From: Chrysogorgia sp. JL179-B06
Lineage: Eukaryota; Cnidaria; Anthozoa; Scleralcyonacea; Chrysogorgiidae
Direction: 5' to 3'
DNA length: 64,000 nt
Assembly (NCBI GenBank): GCA_035772405.1
Contig: JAYKKM010000009.1
Location: 1,032,001 to 1,096,000, forward strand
The translations under genes were made by a program, and so were the position numbers. Shown piece by piece: positions 39,136-50,703 of the stretch. Numbering within the stretch: position 1 is the stretch's first letter; the number at the start of each line of letters is the position of its first letter. The notes under the pieces are model-generated. The model did no database searches. It was given only the letters and a program-made list of their open reading frames with translations, and was not told the origin of the DNA.

Positions 39136-40061
39136 CGCATGTCAACAACAGGAGAAAGCCAGCTAAATGTCAAAACCAAGCGTGAAAAACAACAATCCAC
39201 TGAAAGTAAACGGTACGTTACAACCAACGTTATTGAGTTAAACATCGACTAAGAGAACAGGGGAGCTTGGATTTACAAGTAAAACAACATAATAACGTAA
39301 GTGTTTCCCGCTGGTGTCTCAACCAATGAGGTACAAGTAATGTTGCCCTCTATGATTATCCTATATACTGTGCAGTGCTGGTAGTTTAGGGTGTAAAAAC
39401 ATGCAGACCATAGCTGTGTTTATAAACAAGCATTACTGTATACTGGTCAGTGTTAATATGTGCACTGCTGTAGTGGTAAGGGGGAGGTAACAAATGGATG
39501 ATTGACAAAAAAACCATCGCCAATGCGATATATACAACGGAAAAATTGTTCTGCAACCAGAAGAACTTCTTCTCTATTCATTAGTTAAAATTTCAACATC
39601 ACATGACAGCATTAATTTTGGAAAAGGGTACTCTTACGAAAAGTTCTCAAGTATATCAAGAGCAGTTTATGATGTGTATGGTATTAACTTTGATTGTCTA
39701 ACATTACGAAACTATTTTTATCGATCTATCAACAACATAACAAAATTAATGTAAATTTTATTCCATGAATGTAAATTAACCTACTTCTCTATTCAAAGTC
39801 CGTTTGCGCTCAAAGTTATCAAGATTTATGTAATAGTCTTGAGTAGGAATCCCTCTCTGTTTTAAACGAAAGTCAAGTGTCAATCTTGCTTGGAAGATTG
39901 GTAATGTCAGTGCTATCATTGCAATCTCACCAAGCAAATTTTGATTTCTTAATTTCTTTTCAGTTTTCAATGATAGTTTTACTTTTAGGGGGTGTTTACT
40001 TTTCATATGCAAGTGTACTCGCCAATAGCGGGTTAGCTCGGTATGCTTCTGGCTCATATTT
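39136..40061. other. No recognisable gene
   Basis: AT-rich. The minus-strand open frame at 39776-40159 merges unrelated sequence with the LINE tail and has no recognisable domain. Confidence 0.3.
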
Positions 40062-40169
40062 ATATGCATACATACATACAAATTTATTAACTCGTCCCCA
40101 AGGGGCTTTTCAGAGCTAAAACTAATTACAATATAAAGAAAGGAAATTAAATACATCAATTCACAATTA

Positions 40170-42023
40170 CTAATTAATTAAAAAATCTTGTAAAAGCTGA
40201 TTTTTCAAAGAACGTTTGAAATCACGAATGGATTTACAAAGTTTAAGTTTAGTGTCCAATGAGTTCCATAAGCTAACGGCCTGATAATAGAAAGTTCTTT
40301 GTCCACTGGCACTTCTGAAAAGAGGGATATTGAGATGTTGTGAAGTTCTAGTGGTGCGCTTTGAAACATCTGACCGCTTAATAAATTGCTTTGTCAGGTA
40401 ACTTGGAGCACAGCCCGTCATACACTTAAACGACATGATGGCTCGACGATAATAAAGTAGATCTCTCACTGGAAGCCAATTCAGGCTCTTGAGGATCGGA
40501 GTAACATGATCGAATTTTCTGGTTCCGCTAACAATTCTACATGCAAAGTTCTGGATTGCTTGAAGTTTATCAAGGTTACGTTCGGTAGTATTGCTCCAAA
40601 CATTGGAGCAGTAAAAAAGTTTACTAAATACTAAAGAGTTAATTATTATTATTAAAGTACGATCATCAAATGCGTGTTTGACCCGATTGATCTGTCCAAG
40701 GCGAGACATACAAGACGATACTATAGACATTATATGCTCATTATAAGTTAAGTTTGAGTCAAGTATTACGCCAAGATCTTTAGCCACTTTGACTGGTATA
40801 AGTTCTTTTCCTAAGAGAGAGAGCCGAAAATCGATAACTTTAGCAGACATCTGGCGGCTACCAAAAACTAAGAGCTTTGTCTTTCCAGGGTTAAGAAGCA
40901 GTTGATTATCGAAACACCAATTCCGGACAGAAAGTAAGTCACGGTTCATCTCATCTATTACATTTCGCTGGTCTTGAAGGCGAAAGGACATAAGAAGTTT
41001 AGTATCATCAACATATAGCTGAGTTGAGCAATTTCTTGGTACCGTTGAAAGGTCATTTACATAGATACTAAAGAGAAGAGGGCCAAGAATACTCCCTTGG
41101 GGTACACCACAGACCACTGGCAGTCGATCTGACAGGGTTGTATGAATGCGGACGGCTTGGTAGCGGGTAGATAAGTAACTGCGAAGCCAAAGTATCACAG
41201 ATTCGGAAGCACCAACATCTTGTAACTTTGTAAGGAGGATTTGATGATTTATGCTGTCAAAGGCTTTAGACATGTCGAGGAGAACAACAGCCGTCAGTTT
41301 TTTTTTGTCAATAGCGCTTAGTATTTCATCAGTTGTATGGATTACAGAGGTCTCTGTGGAGTGCCATTGTTTATTGCCACTTTGTTTAGACGAAAGGCGA
41401 TATCTTGATGATAAATAAGTGGTGAACTGATTATGCGCAGCCCTTTCACATATTTTAGACAGGATGGGCAGTAAAGATATCGGTCTATTGTTATTAGCTA
41501 CTTGATAATCGCCCTCTTTAAGAATTGGTATCACCTCAGCTGTTTTCCACACATTGGGGAATGTTGCACTCTCAAACGAGGCGTTGATAACGGAAGTTAA
41601 AAAAGGCAATATGGTAGGGAGACAATCTTTAATTACACGCATGGGAATTTTGTCAATACCCGGAGCCTTGTTAATTGCCATGGAATTTACAATTGATTTA
41701 ACCTGAGTAAGTTCTACTGTGCTAAAAACGAACTGGTCTGACAGAGGATGCTCTCTCGGGACAAATAGGTGCTCTCCTAAATTATAATTCGAGTCCTTTG
41801 CTAAATCACTAATCTTCTTGATGGTATTCTCACCTATTGAAACGAAAAAGCGATTAAACTCATCGGCCACAATTTTGTTGTCTTTACTATAATTCCTTTG
41901 GGAGGCCGACTTCTTTGGTATACAAGACTGAATGACCTTCCATATACAATTAGTGTTGTTTTTATTATTAATAATTTGATCCGCAACATGAGGGAATTTC
42001 ATCCCACATAATTTGATCCGCAA
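40170..42023 (-). CDS. LINE reverse transcriptase (5'-truncated)
   Basis: 617 open codons; the first codon is a TTG, so no natural start is present and the frame is a truncated ORF2. RT blocks visible: INKAPGIDKIPMRVIK, NNRPISLLPILSKICER, LLDMSKAFDSINH, VPQGSILGPLLFSIYVNDL, the active site LYVDDTKLL, and the LLLNPGKTKLLVFGS thumb region. The frame is otherwise uninterrupted, suggesting a fairly young copy. The apurinic-type endonuclease is missing. Confidence 0.85.
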   Translation of the reverse strand: MRIKLCGMKFPHVADQIINNKNNTNCIWKVIQSCIPKKSASQRNYSKDNKIVADEFNRFFVSIGENTIKKISDLAKDSNYNLGEHLFVPREHPLSDQFVFSTVELTQVKSIVNSMAINKAPGIDKIPMRVIKDCLPTILPFLTSVINASFESATFPNVWKTAEVIPILKEGDYQVANNNRPISLLPILSKICERAAHNQFTTYLSSRYRLSSKQSGNKQWHSTETSVIHTTDEILSAIDKKKLTAVVLLDMSKAFDSINHQILLTKLQDVGASESVILWLRSYLSTRYQAVRIHTTLSDRLPVVCGVPQGSILGPLLFSIYVNDLSTVPRNCSTQLYVDDTKLLMSFRLQDQRNVIDEMNRDLLSVRNWCFDNQLLLNPGKTKLLVFGSRQMSAKVIDFRLSLLGKELIPVKVAKDLGVILDSNLTYNEHIMSIVSSCMSRLGQINRVKHAFDDRTLIIIINSLVFSKLFYCSNVWSNTTERNLDKLQAIQNFACRIVSGTRKFDHVTPILKSLNWLPVRDLLYYRRAIMSFKCMTGCAPSYLTKQFIKRSDVSKRTTRTSQHLNIPLFRSASGQRTFYYQAVSLWNSLDTKLKLCKSIRDFKRSLKNQLLQDFLIN

Positions 42024-42044
42024 TATGAGGGAATTTCATCCCAC
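41971..42044. repeat. 37-bp tandem duplication at the LINE 5' end
   Basis: ataatttgatccgcaacatg...cccac at 41971-42007 recurs at 42008-42044 with one difference (c/t). It may have arisen during insertion. Confidence 0.85.
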
Positions 42045-42256
42045 CTATGGGGATGATTTGACAATGAAACCATTAAAACAATCACACTTGAAACATTCAT
42101 CTTGGCAAGCATGGTGAATGGGCATTTACAATAATGTGGGAAACTACTTTTTAGCAATAGTTGCCCACTTTATAACATAATATTATTGAAACCTCTGCTT
42201 AGAAGGAATTATAAATTCAGATAATTTTAATATCTTAAACTTCAAATATATATATA

Positions 42257-42472
42257 GGTGTGTATCCACCCAGAAATTAGGATTATGAGACCACAGAGAG
42301 ACATGCTGAACACTCATGGAGATGTTAAAACATATACATATGCATTAATGGAAATGATGTGGACAAGAGAAATACTGGCAACACATTCACTCACTGGAAA
42401 AATGTCCAATGCCCACAAAGACAAGACACCAAAGCCATCCCTTGATCCATCAAAAGTGAAGGCAACTATGTG
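42257..42472 (+). CDS. Possible host exon encoding part of a BEN-like domain
   Basis: Flanked by an acceptor-like atatatatag/gtgtgtatcc and a donor tatgtg/gtaagaat, open throughout. The frame reads DVKTYTYALMEMMWTREILA, then THSLTGKMSNAHKDKT and PSLDPSKVKATM. The order (helix; F/W-x-R/K-E-x-L; SxTGKxSNA; LDPxKV) resembles the second half of BEN domains, which bind DNA. No neighbouring exon could be found in the window, so it could equally be a captured fragment. Confidence 0.4.
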
Positions 42473-44340
42473 GTAAGAATAAATTGTATTGCTTCATACT
42501 CCTTATTAAAAAATGGTGCCCAACTTATTCCAATTGTTTAAGGATAAAAATTATTTTTAATTTTGTATCTAATATTGGAGAGGATTTAATATAGAAACAA
42601 ATACATATATGGAAAAAGTGACTTTGAGCAGAACAGTCAGTGATTTCTTTATATATTAAATTCGCCGCTTTCACTTGACACCAACAGGCAGACATCTCTC
42701 TAAGCATAACGTGGAGCAAGGCCTCTCGAGTGCACTTCCCAAAGTAAAACAATATTTTACTCATTCATAAAATATTGTTTTCACCACTCGAAGATAAAAT
42801 TCATATCTTTTCACCACCATGTAATATCCTCTATATATACAGAGGGCTTCAAGAATAATAATTAATATTAGAGAGGATTTAATATAGTCAAATACATATA
42901 TGGAAGAAGTGACAGGGTCTGACTCCTAACTGGGTTACCATTTTTTAATAATTGGCCAGTTTTTATTGTACACTGACGGCACACATTATGGTTGTCCTGC
43001 AAAGAATATTTTACATAAGGAAAATTTCGAGTGTTTTTAACTTTTAAGACCAAACCAGGACCAGTTGCGAAAAATGCGACTTTAAGGCCTTCTCCTGGAA
43101 TTGAACCCGCGACCCTCTGATGCAAAATCCTTAGAACATGTAGTTTACTGTAATTGAGTGAAATGCCAATATTACCACCACTATATACAGAACTTGTGAC
43201 TAGGATCTCGGAAACGGCCTCTGTAGCTTGGTGGTCAGAGCACTGCACTAGCATTGCACTTGAAATAGTTAGTATATGGTTGGGTGTGTGAGCCATCTTA
43301 ACACAGCTTTTCATGATTGGTTCCTGAGCAGTCTTTACAAACTGGTGAAGATGCAATACAAAACAACTGAAAAGTTTTTAAAAATTGAGGAGTGATTTGA
43401 AAAATTTAAGAGCCATAATGCCTTATTAACCTTGTTTAAGCTTAGTTTTTATGGTAAAATTATCATGACCAATTTGTCTTTGGTCATTTCGCACAGACCT
43501 CACTCAATCTTCTACTTATAGCAGTGGTGACCGTATACATAAATTATAATTATTGCTAAGTGACATGATTATTTTATTTCAGAACATGTATCCACAAAAT
43601 TCAAACAGCCTGAACAGCAAGTAAAGGTTTTCATCAAGAAAAAGTTAAATAATGCTGAAAAGTGCTACAAGGTTAAAAAATGACAATTTTAATAGATAAC
43701 AGTGATTATAAAACCATAATAGTATCTTAAGTTTCTAAAATGCTCATGTACTTTGCAAGACTATTGGTTTTAACTGCTGTTTTTTGTGAATTTAACATAG
43801 GAAATGTCTAATTGTAAACATATATGCTATATGTATGATAGTTGATTTTAATAGAAATATTTTAAAGATGCTTATCAAGCTGGTAGTTATTAGTTGTGTC
43901 TTCTGTAAGCAAAATCAATCAGTTAATTACTTGCCAGTTTTAATAGTCACCATTTATCAGTAAAGACTACTTAAATACTTGAGAACTGATTAGTCATCAT
44001 AACAATAGATTGTTTTATAATTGCATACAGGTGTAATTACTGGTAGAGGGTGACAAGTTTATCATTTTCATTAATATCAAGTGTTACCCTCTTGAAATAA
44101 AGTATCTAACTAACCAACTAAAAAATTCCTCAGCTACAATATATCCATCAGAACATAAACGTTGTACTGGTTGATATCATTTACAGAATTCACAAAGGTT
44201 ATTTTTTTAATTTAGTTCAGTAATTAGGAATATGTGCCAATTTCTACAATTAAAATAATTATAACTTATCAAATATTGTCCTTTGTTTTTCAACAAATTC
44301 ATGTGAGGTTCTCTAGCTGTTCTATGATTTTATATTATTG
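42473..44340. other. No recognisable gene; SINE-like traces
   Basis: AT-rich. Two near-identical segments, gagaggatttaatatag(a/t) at about 42577 and 42872, with acatatatggaa(a/g)aagtgac, form a direct repeat about 295 bp apart. SINE-like promoter boxes at 43070-43262 are noted separately. No coding region supported. Confidence 0.35.
43070..43262. repeat. tRNA-derived SINE-like traces in inverted arrangement
   Basis: On the plus strand GTAGCTTGGTGGTCAGAGCA at about 43226 looks like a tRNA-type A box with flanks. On the minus strand GCGGGTTCAATTCC at about 43100 looks like a B box with upstream GCATCAGAGGGTC. The two boxes are on opposite strands, so they come from two oppositely oriented fragments and not one gene. 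Confidence 0.35.
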
Positions 44341-44607
44341 ATCCCTATAGTAATTTCCTACAGAAATTCCAAAAGGAATCCTATAGAAATTCCTGAAGAA
44401 TTCCTATAGGAATTATTGTATGATTCCTATAAGATCCTATAGGAATTCTACGGAGCCTTGTTAGTGCCATCACAATTTTGCGTTCAACTTTCTATTTCCC
44501 GACTTTTTCCCCGACTTTTTTCTCGACTTTTTTCTCGACTTCTTTCTCGACTTTTTTCTCAACTTTTTTCTCGACTTTTTCCCCGACTTTTTTCTCGACT
44601 TTTTTCC
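44341..44607. repeat. Left terminal inverted repeat of the HECT/integrase transposon
   Basis: The outer part has CCTATAGGAATT-like repeats (44341-44450). A unique core CTACGGAGCCTTGTTAGTGC, then CATCACAATTTTGCGTTCAA, is shared with the right end. The inner part has about eight CGACTTTTTTCT units (44500-44606). Confidence 0.8.
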
Positions 44608-44634
44608 TGGGTCTTTTCGTAAGCTAAAGCTAAG

Positions 44635-47600
44635 ATGGCGGACGATACACCACCGAGCGTCGCGAGCGATCAAAGCGATACGGCCGTCTCGTCAAATTCA
44701 ATCGAAAAGGTAAGTTTTTGTGCTTTGAAAATCACTATTACAATCTTACATTAAGAATCCTTTGAAGTGGTCTGGTTCAATGTTTGAACGAATACACTTT
44801 ATACCGATCAAATTGAGTGTTGTCCTTTTTAATATATTAGTTTATACCACTCACATTCACATTGAGTATTATTTTATACTAGTTTTATACTAGTATTAGT
44901 TTTATACTAGTTATGTTGTCAAAGTTTTATGTCAATAACATTAATTTTACAGATCTGCGAGTTTCTGACCGCAAGAGGTCTGGCAGAAGAGGTAGTAGAG
45001 AGGTTTCGTTATGAAAAGGTATGTTTTGCAAAATTGTTTATCGAATTGTTTAATATGAAATTTGGCGATTTAATTAGAAATGATTTGCGATAGTATGCAA
45101 TACTAATAGGCCATTCCATTTCAATAATATGTGCACCCCCTTATTGAGGAGTTGTTCTGAACCCACTTGGTTGGATTTTAATATATTGGGCCATTCTGAT
45201 GGTTAGGGTTCCTCATCCCCTTGGATATTTTGTATTATATGACCCCTATGGAAATTCCTTGCCTTATATTTTTGCAACCCCTTTGGATTTTCCTATTCTG
45301 TATTTGACCTATTGAGGGCTTTTTGTATAATCACCAACGTGTCAACAATAGCTTTACACTCTCTTTATTTAATATTTGTTTTTAGTCCCATGGATTTATG
45401 ATTTTTGCTTGTCTTCATTTCACCCCCCTTGGAAATACCTTGGTGTATCATTTAGTCCCCTTGGATATTATTTGGATATTACATGATGACCCCCTTCGAT
45501 ATTGCTGGTCTAGGGACCCCCTGGATTTCCAAGACCCTCAATAGGGGGTGCGCATATTAAATGGTGGCCCATTTAGTCCATAATATCATAGACGGATTTT
45601 CTGGGGGTGCGGGGGGGGGGGGGGGGGGGGGTGCTACCCCCAAATATTTGTTTTCACCCCCCCCAAAACGAAACGTTCACCCCTCTAAAAAATTGTTCAA
45701 CCCCCCCCAATTTTCGCCATAATAAATAGTCCAACATGCAGAGTGTTGAATCATTTAACTCTCTCGAAGGACCTGCCAAATTCATTGACTTGACAACTTC
45801 AAAAACCTTAGTTTTTTGTTTCGAATGCCTTCTGATATGCTCTAGAAACCTTGATTTATTTCAAAATTTTCCGGGGGTACTTTGCTTTCTAGCCTCACAC
45901 CAGCGGCTCCACCCCTGAACCTCACTGGGGGCTGAGCTCTGCAGCACAACGTTTGGTGACGCCTTGTGTTACCTCACCAGCTCACCCCCCTGAAATTTCT
46001 GACACCCCCTATCTCATATTTCCCTATGATATCTATTTTCTTCCCAGTATATATCCCTTCCTTCTTTCCCCCCTTGAAAATTCAAGAGTTTTTCTACAGA
46101 TTTCATAGGCTACCGTAATGATAAATTGACATACAACATCTCCTGACTGGATATCCATAGCCCTTAAGGGAGAGGGGTGCATATAAAATGGAATAACACA
46201 ATGTTTTCTAGTCTGCAACGACAACATGATGAAAATATCATTATTTTGTCTGTTATTCCACAAGTGAAAGAGAAAATTTAAGTGTAAGGAAATGCATTTT
46301 ACTTTTGTTGAAAGAACAAATTCAAAATGTTATATATTTTCTTTGGTTATGTTGTAAATTATAGTTGTTTAAGCGGTTGGAAATTAGTCGACCCAAAACT
46401 TAGATGGAATAAAATAATACTTTAAGCCTTATCCAAAAATGTAAATGCTAATACTTAACAATTATTCACCGATATTCACTGAGCCTGAGGTGAATAATTG
46501 TTTTAGTATAAATACACATTTTTCCACTCTTAAGAACAGCATTTCCTTCAAAAATACTAGTTTCTTGACTTTTTTCTCCTGTCACTTTGACAAATCGGCT
46601 GGCGGCCATCTTGAAAAAATGCTGGAGGTGATTATCGAGAAATAATCCGAGGTAGCTCGACCAATCAGCGCACGCAATTTCTATAATCACCTAATGTATT
46701 TATACCAAAGTTGTATAATGCCTTATGCACTGCCTGGGACAAATAACCTTGTGCCTCCTACATTTGGGCAGACCTAGTAAAAAACCTGCCTTAATATAAA
46801 CAGTATGTATCACAACATACAATACAGTACATTAAATATATATATATATACATGTACCATCTGTTATAATGTCTCACTATTAAATATACTTAATTTTAGA
46901 TGGATGCACCTGCAATTACAAATGCGAAAGATGATCTATTAAAAGAAATGGGCCTTTCTAAGGCAGGAGATAGACTAAGTTTGAAAGGTTTCTGTACCCA
47001 GCAAAAAGATGAAAGCTACCTAACAGCCTTAAGGATAGGAAAAGAGCACTGTTGGAAGCATTTCTGTCAAGAAAGAAAGATAAAAAGAGGTCGAAGAGCA
47101 CATCCTTCAATAAAACAAGCAATTCAGTTAAACAGCCTGAAAAAGAAAAAACGAAGAAAGTGCAACTTGGATGGAAACATTTCAAGGAGCAGGAGGAAGT
47201 TTATGTTCTTGTGCCACTTACAAAGGGTGGAGGAAGTAGAGTTGTGGAGATGCCATTGTCGAGTAACAAGATGAACCTGTATAACGCTTGTAAAAGTCTA
47301 TTTTTCCCAGAAGGAAAGTCTATCTTTGGAAAAGAAGATGACATGATTTTTAACTTAACTAATTTCAAAGGTGAGAAGATTGAAGCAACCATTAAGGTCG
47401 GAAAAGAAGAACTGCCATTTAACTTGTGTAATTATATGGAGGCACACAAGATTAAAACAGTCAGATTATATTTACAAAGCAAAATAATTGGCGGTAGTGA
47501 TGACGACGAGATTGCGTTACCTATCATGCTTGAAACAAACAATGAAATTTCTCTGATTGGCTCCACCCAACAACGGCAATCTATTATGTTGGAACAGGAC

Positions 47601-48145
47601 CGGAAATATCAAGATTTCCTAAACACAGAAACAAACAATGAAACTTCTCTGATTGGCACCACCCAGGAACGGAGATCTATTATGTTGAAACAGGACCGGG
47701 AATATCAAGAGTCCTTGAAAGCAGACAAGAAAAAGGCAGTGTCAGTGGATAAAGAAACCAGTGATGCAAAGCACAAGGAAAGAGTTCAGCATGCCAGAAC
47801 AGATAGAGTTATACCAGAACCTGATTCCAATTTTGTAACTGTCAAGGTTAGACACGTTACCATGGGCCTACTGTCAAGAAGATTTCCTAGCAGCGCCAAC
47901 ATGTCTGCTGTCTATGACTGGGCTGGATCCTTAAGCACTGATCCTGAGAATTTTATTCTTTGCGACCATTTTGGGGTTCAGCTTCTGCCAAGCTGCACAG
48001 TATCTGACAGATGTACCCTTTCAATGATTGAGAATGAGAATGGGACCCCATCGATGTCTGAATCTGATGATGAGATACAGTTTTTGGGGTTTGGAGATGC
48101 CAGCACTGGGTGCAGATCACCCACATTGTCTCAAGAAACCTTAAC
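44635..48145 (+). CDS. SAM-HECT gene, N-terminal exons (frame change in exon 3)
   Basis: Three exons with good splice sites. Exon 1 44635-44709 (MADDTPPSVASDQSD...; donor aaaag/gtaagt). Exon 2 44953-45018 (ICEFLTARGLAEEVVERFRY; acag/atctgc and gaaaag/gtatgt). Exon 3 46900-48145 (ttttag/atggat; donor ttaac/gtgagt). Exons 2 and 3 together encode a SAM domain (FLTARGLAEEVVERF ... ITNAKDDLLKEMGLSKAGDR). A Lys-rich linker, a ubiquitin-like or PB1-like beta region (KIEATIKVGKEELPFNLC) and two near-repeats of ~40 residues (LETNNEISLIGSTQQRQSIM / TETNNETSLIGTTQERRSIM) follow. A one-base frame change lies near 47045 next to an A-run. The gene reads inward from the left repeat. Confidence 0.7.
45019..46899 (+). 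other. Intron 2 of the SAM-HECT gene
   Basis: 1,881 bp, AT-rich overall. It includes a run of 21 G (45611-45631) amid C/G-rich low-complexity sequence with repeated ccccttggatatt-like segments (45210-45540). No coding segment supported. Confidence 0.5.
45611..45631. repeat. Poly-G run (21 nt)
   Basis: An uninterrupted G run in intron 2. Length is prone to sequencing error. Confidence 0.9.
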
Positions 48146-49348
48146 GTGAGTACGGCATGACTTTAAATATTTTGAACCTATATTAATCAAATAAAGAGAG
48201 TGCTAGCATTTTGATTCTCTCATGGGCGTTTCGTTATTCTTGAAGAAGAGCATTTTGATTCTATTTCAGAGGAGTGCTTCATCGATTATTTTGCAAAGGA
48301 GCATTTTGGTCTTCTTGCAAAGGAGCGTTTCGGTTCTCTCGCAAATAATTATTTCATTTGTCTTCTGAAAAAGCAGTTTGTTCATACAGTATCGTAAAGG
48401 AGTGTTTCTTCTCATGACAAAGCATAAATTTTATCAGTTTATGTGTCACCTTTGTGGTGTCACAACATAAGGCTTTGTTGCATCATTGGAGTTTGTGGAT
48501 GCACAGGGAGCCCAAGCGTTTATTAGTACAGTATATTTGAAAGTTATAAGTTTATTTGTATATTTTTTGTCAAAGATAAATAATAGCTACATAGAATGTT
48601 TTTTTAAGTAAAACAGTTATATGTTTATTTTACAGGAATAGTTGCATTATGCAAAATCAAGGGCAATACAAGATTTAAAATTTTTGAATAGCTAGTGTTT
48701 TTTTTTCAAAAGGGAAATGCCCCGCCCATTTATGGGATGTGTTTCAGTTGCTCTTGCACAAACATAATTTACTAACAAATGCTTGGGCTCTCTGTGGTGC
48801 ACGATACAAAGCAAACTATTAAGCACAAGCCGACTGCTTGTTATCCATTGGTCAACACACTTTGAAACAGTGTCAGCAGCTGGCCCATTATTGAGAATTT
48901 TTCCCCCGACGAACCCATTACTCCCAAATAAATGGGTAGGCTACAGGGTCAACAAAAACATAATTTTGCAAAACGTCTAAAGACAATTTTTATTATATTT
49001 ATTTAGCATCGGTTACATGTGCAATTTATCGCACGCCTACACTAATTGTGCATATGTGTACAGTACCTTGGCCTTGAGAAAGATTGCAGTACGTTTTATA
49101 TCTGCATAACATTTTTCACTCACATTCATGGGTTTAGGCTAACAGGACATTTCTGTTTTTGTTTGGTCTTTATTTTTGGTCAGCTATTGGTTAACTACGG
49201 TTTGGGTTAGGTTTAAGGTTAAGATCAAGGTTTGGGTTATTATTGGGATTAGGGTTAGACTAGTTCTTGAAAATGAGAAGGTCCTTTTGAGTTATCCCTT
49301 TTAGCCATTCATGACACTATTTATTATTGTGCAAATGTTCTTTTTCAG
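48146..49348 (+). other. Intron 3 of the SAM-HECT gene
   Basis: 1,203 bp bounded by gtgagt and tttttcag. It contains a (gagcattttgattct)-like degenerate tandem (48190-48340) and degenerate ggttagggtta-like sequence (49195-49260). No coding segment. Confidence 0.5.
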
Positions 49349-50703
49349 TTTGAAAACCATAGAAGATGACGAAGAACAGAAGACTGGTTGGTTGGACAAC
49401 TATTATGCCTCCATTCTCGATATTGGTAAATCTGATCCAACAGATGCATTTGCCTGTTTCGAAGATGATGATAACGTTTCATTTCATGGCGACATTAATG
49501 AAGATGTTGGTGACCAAATATCATATCGAAACGCGGAAGGTGAGATTGATGCCGAATCTTCCTTCCAAAAGCAGGAGCTACATGAAATTCTTGGTCATTT
49601 GGCAACGGAAATCGACCAGACAAATATATCTAAGTTCAACATTTCACGCAGCTTCATATGGGAGGGAGCAAAACGAGCACTAGCACGTAAATCATTTTTC
49701 TGCAAAGAACAAAATGTCTGTAAAATTTACGGACGATGTTGGCAACAGTGAAGGTGCAGTTGACATGGGCGGCCCTATGAAAGAGTTCTTTACTTTAGTT
49801 ATCCAGTGGTTGCTCACTTCTCAATTATTTTGTGGACACGAACATCACAAGTTCCTGTCCTTCCAGTCTAGATGTTTAGAAGAGAATGACTATTACTTTG
49901 CAGGTGTTATTATTGCAATGTCCTTGGTACATGGTGGACCTGGACCACAATGCCTTGCTTCCAACATGTTTGAAGCCCTCATCAATGATCTTGACAAAGT
50001 TTCTGTTTCAGTTGAAGATGTGTATGACATCGAGTTGCAGTCATCTCTTCAAATGCTTCAGAATTCTACTTCTAAGGAAGAAGCTGCGCAAGTTATGAAT
50101 GACGCCAAATTACTGACCATTCTTGATCTTGCTGGAACCCTGCAACCAATCCAAATGACAGCCGACATTGAGAAGATTGCAGTTCGGACAGCAAAATGGT
50201 TTATCCTTGGGCGTGCCCAGGCAGCCATCGAGAGTTTTGAAAATGGTCTGGCTACACTAGGTGTTCTTGATGCACTCAAAGAAAATCCTGATGCTTTTCG
50301 CCCAACCTTTTGCTACTATCCTGCTGTGCTTACTGCAGAAATTATCGAAAGTCTGTTCAGAGTTTCCCAAAGTCCTGTTGGCTCAAACAAAGCAGTAACA
50401 GAGAGCTTGGTCCTATCCCGTTGGCATGATTATCTACAAGATATTGAAGAGGACGAAGATTCCATAACTCTCAGTGACATTTTTTTTTTTGCAACCGGAT
50501 GTAAAGTTTTACCAGCGCGAAAGATTTATCCCAGCATTCAATTTCTACATCAGCCTGAAGCATGTGGTGAAAAATCAAAGTTCCCTAAAGCAAACACTTG
50601 CTCAAACATATTATATCTTCCTGTCGTACATGCTACATATGATGTCTTCAAGGTTGACATGAGCTTTGGGATCCAGAATGGACGAGGCTTTGGTATCGCT
50701 TAA
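49349..50703 (+). CDS. SAM-HECT gene, HECT-like exon (one frame change)
   Basis: The exon begins after tttttcag/tttgaa and joins exon 3 in phase (T-L-K-T). After an acidic linker, a frame change near 49705 (A-run) leads into a HECT-like domain like that of G2E3: VKFTDDVGNSEGAVDMGGPM, then FFTLVIQWLL, YYFAGVIIAMSLVHGGPGPQ. The C-terminal lobe has NTCSNILYLPVVH, where Cys is the candidate ubiquitin-thioester residue, and the protein ends shortly after GFGIA. HECT proteins transfer ubiquitin to substrates. Such genes are amplified in fish and cnidarian genomes. Here one lies between transposon ends. Confidence 0.75.

Larger units (their letters stand above)
40062..42044 (-). mobile_element. 5'-truncated LINE, CR1/L2-like
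   Basis: The RT-bearing ORF on the minus strand has no endonuclease domain upstream. It is followed by a ~90-bp 3' UTR and a short (TATG)n tail at about 40063-40082, the usual 3' end of CR1/L2-like elements. The 5' end at about 42044 coincides with a 37-bp tandem duplication. Confidence 0.75.

Noticed and set aside
39776..40159. 127-codon minus-strand gene
   Set aside because: Its first part is the 3' UTR and tail of the LINE at 40062; the remainder shows no domain.
43226..43262. tRNA gene
   Set aside because: An A-box-like sequence is present but no B box on the same strand at the right distance and no cloverleaf; treated as a SINE trace.
44470..44673. Lys/Ser repeat protein (KSRKKSGKKS type)
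   Set aside because: It is only the translation of the CGACTTTTTTCT array in the transposon end. The same applies to 55729-55914.
49195..49260. Interstitial telomere repeat
   Set aside because: GGTTAGGGTT-like sequence is degenerate with no run of exact units; it is common background in such genomes.
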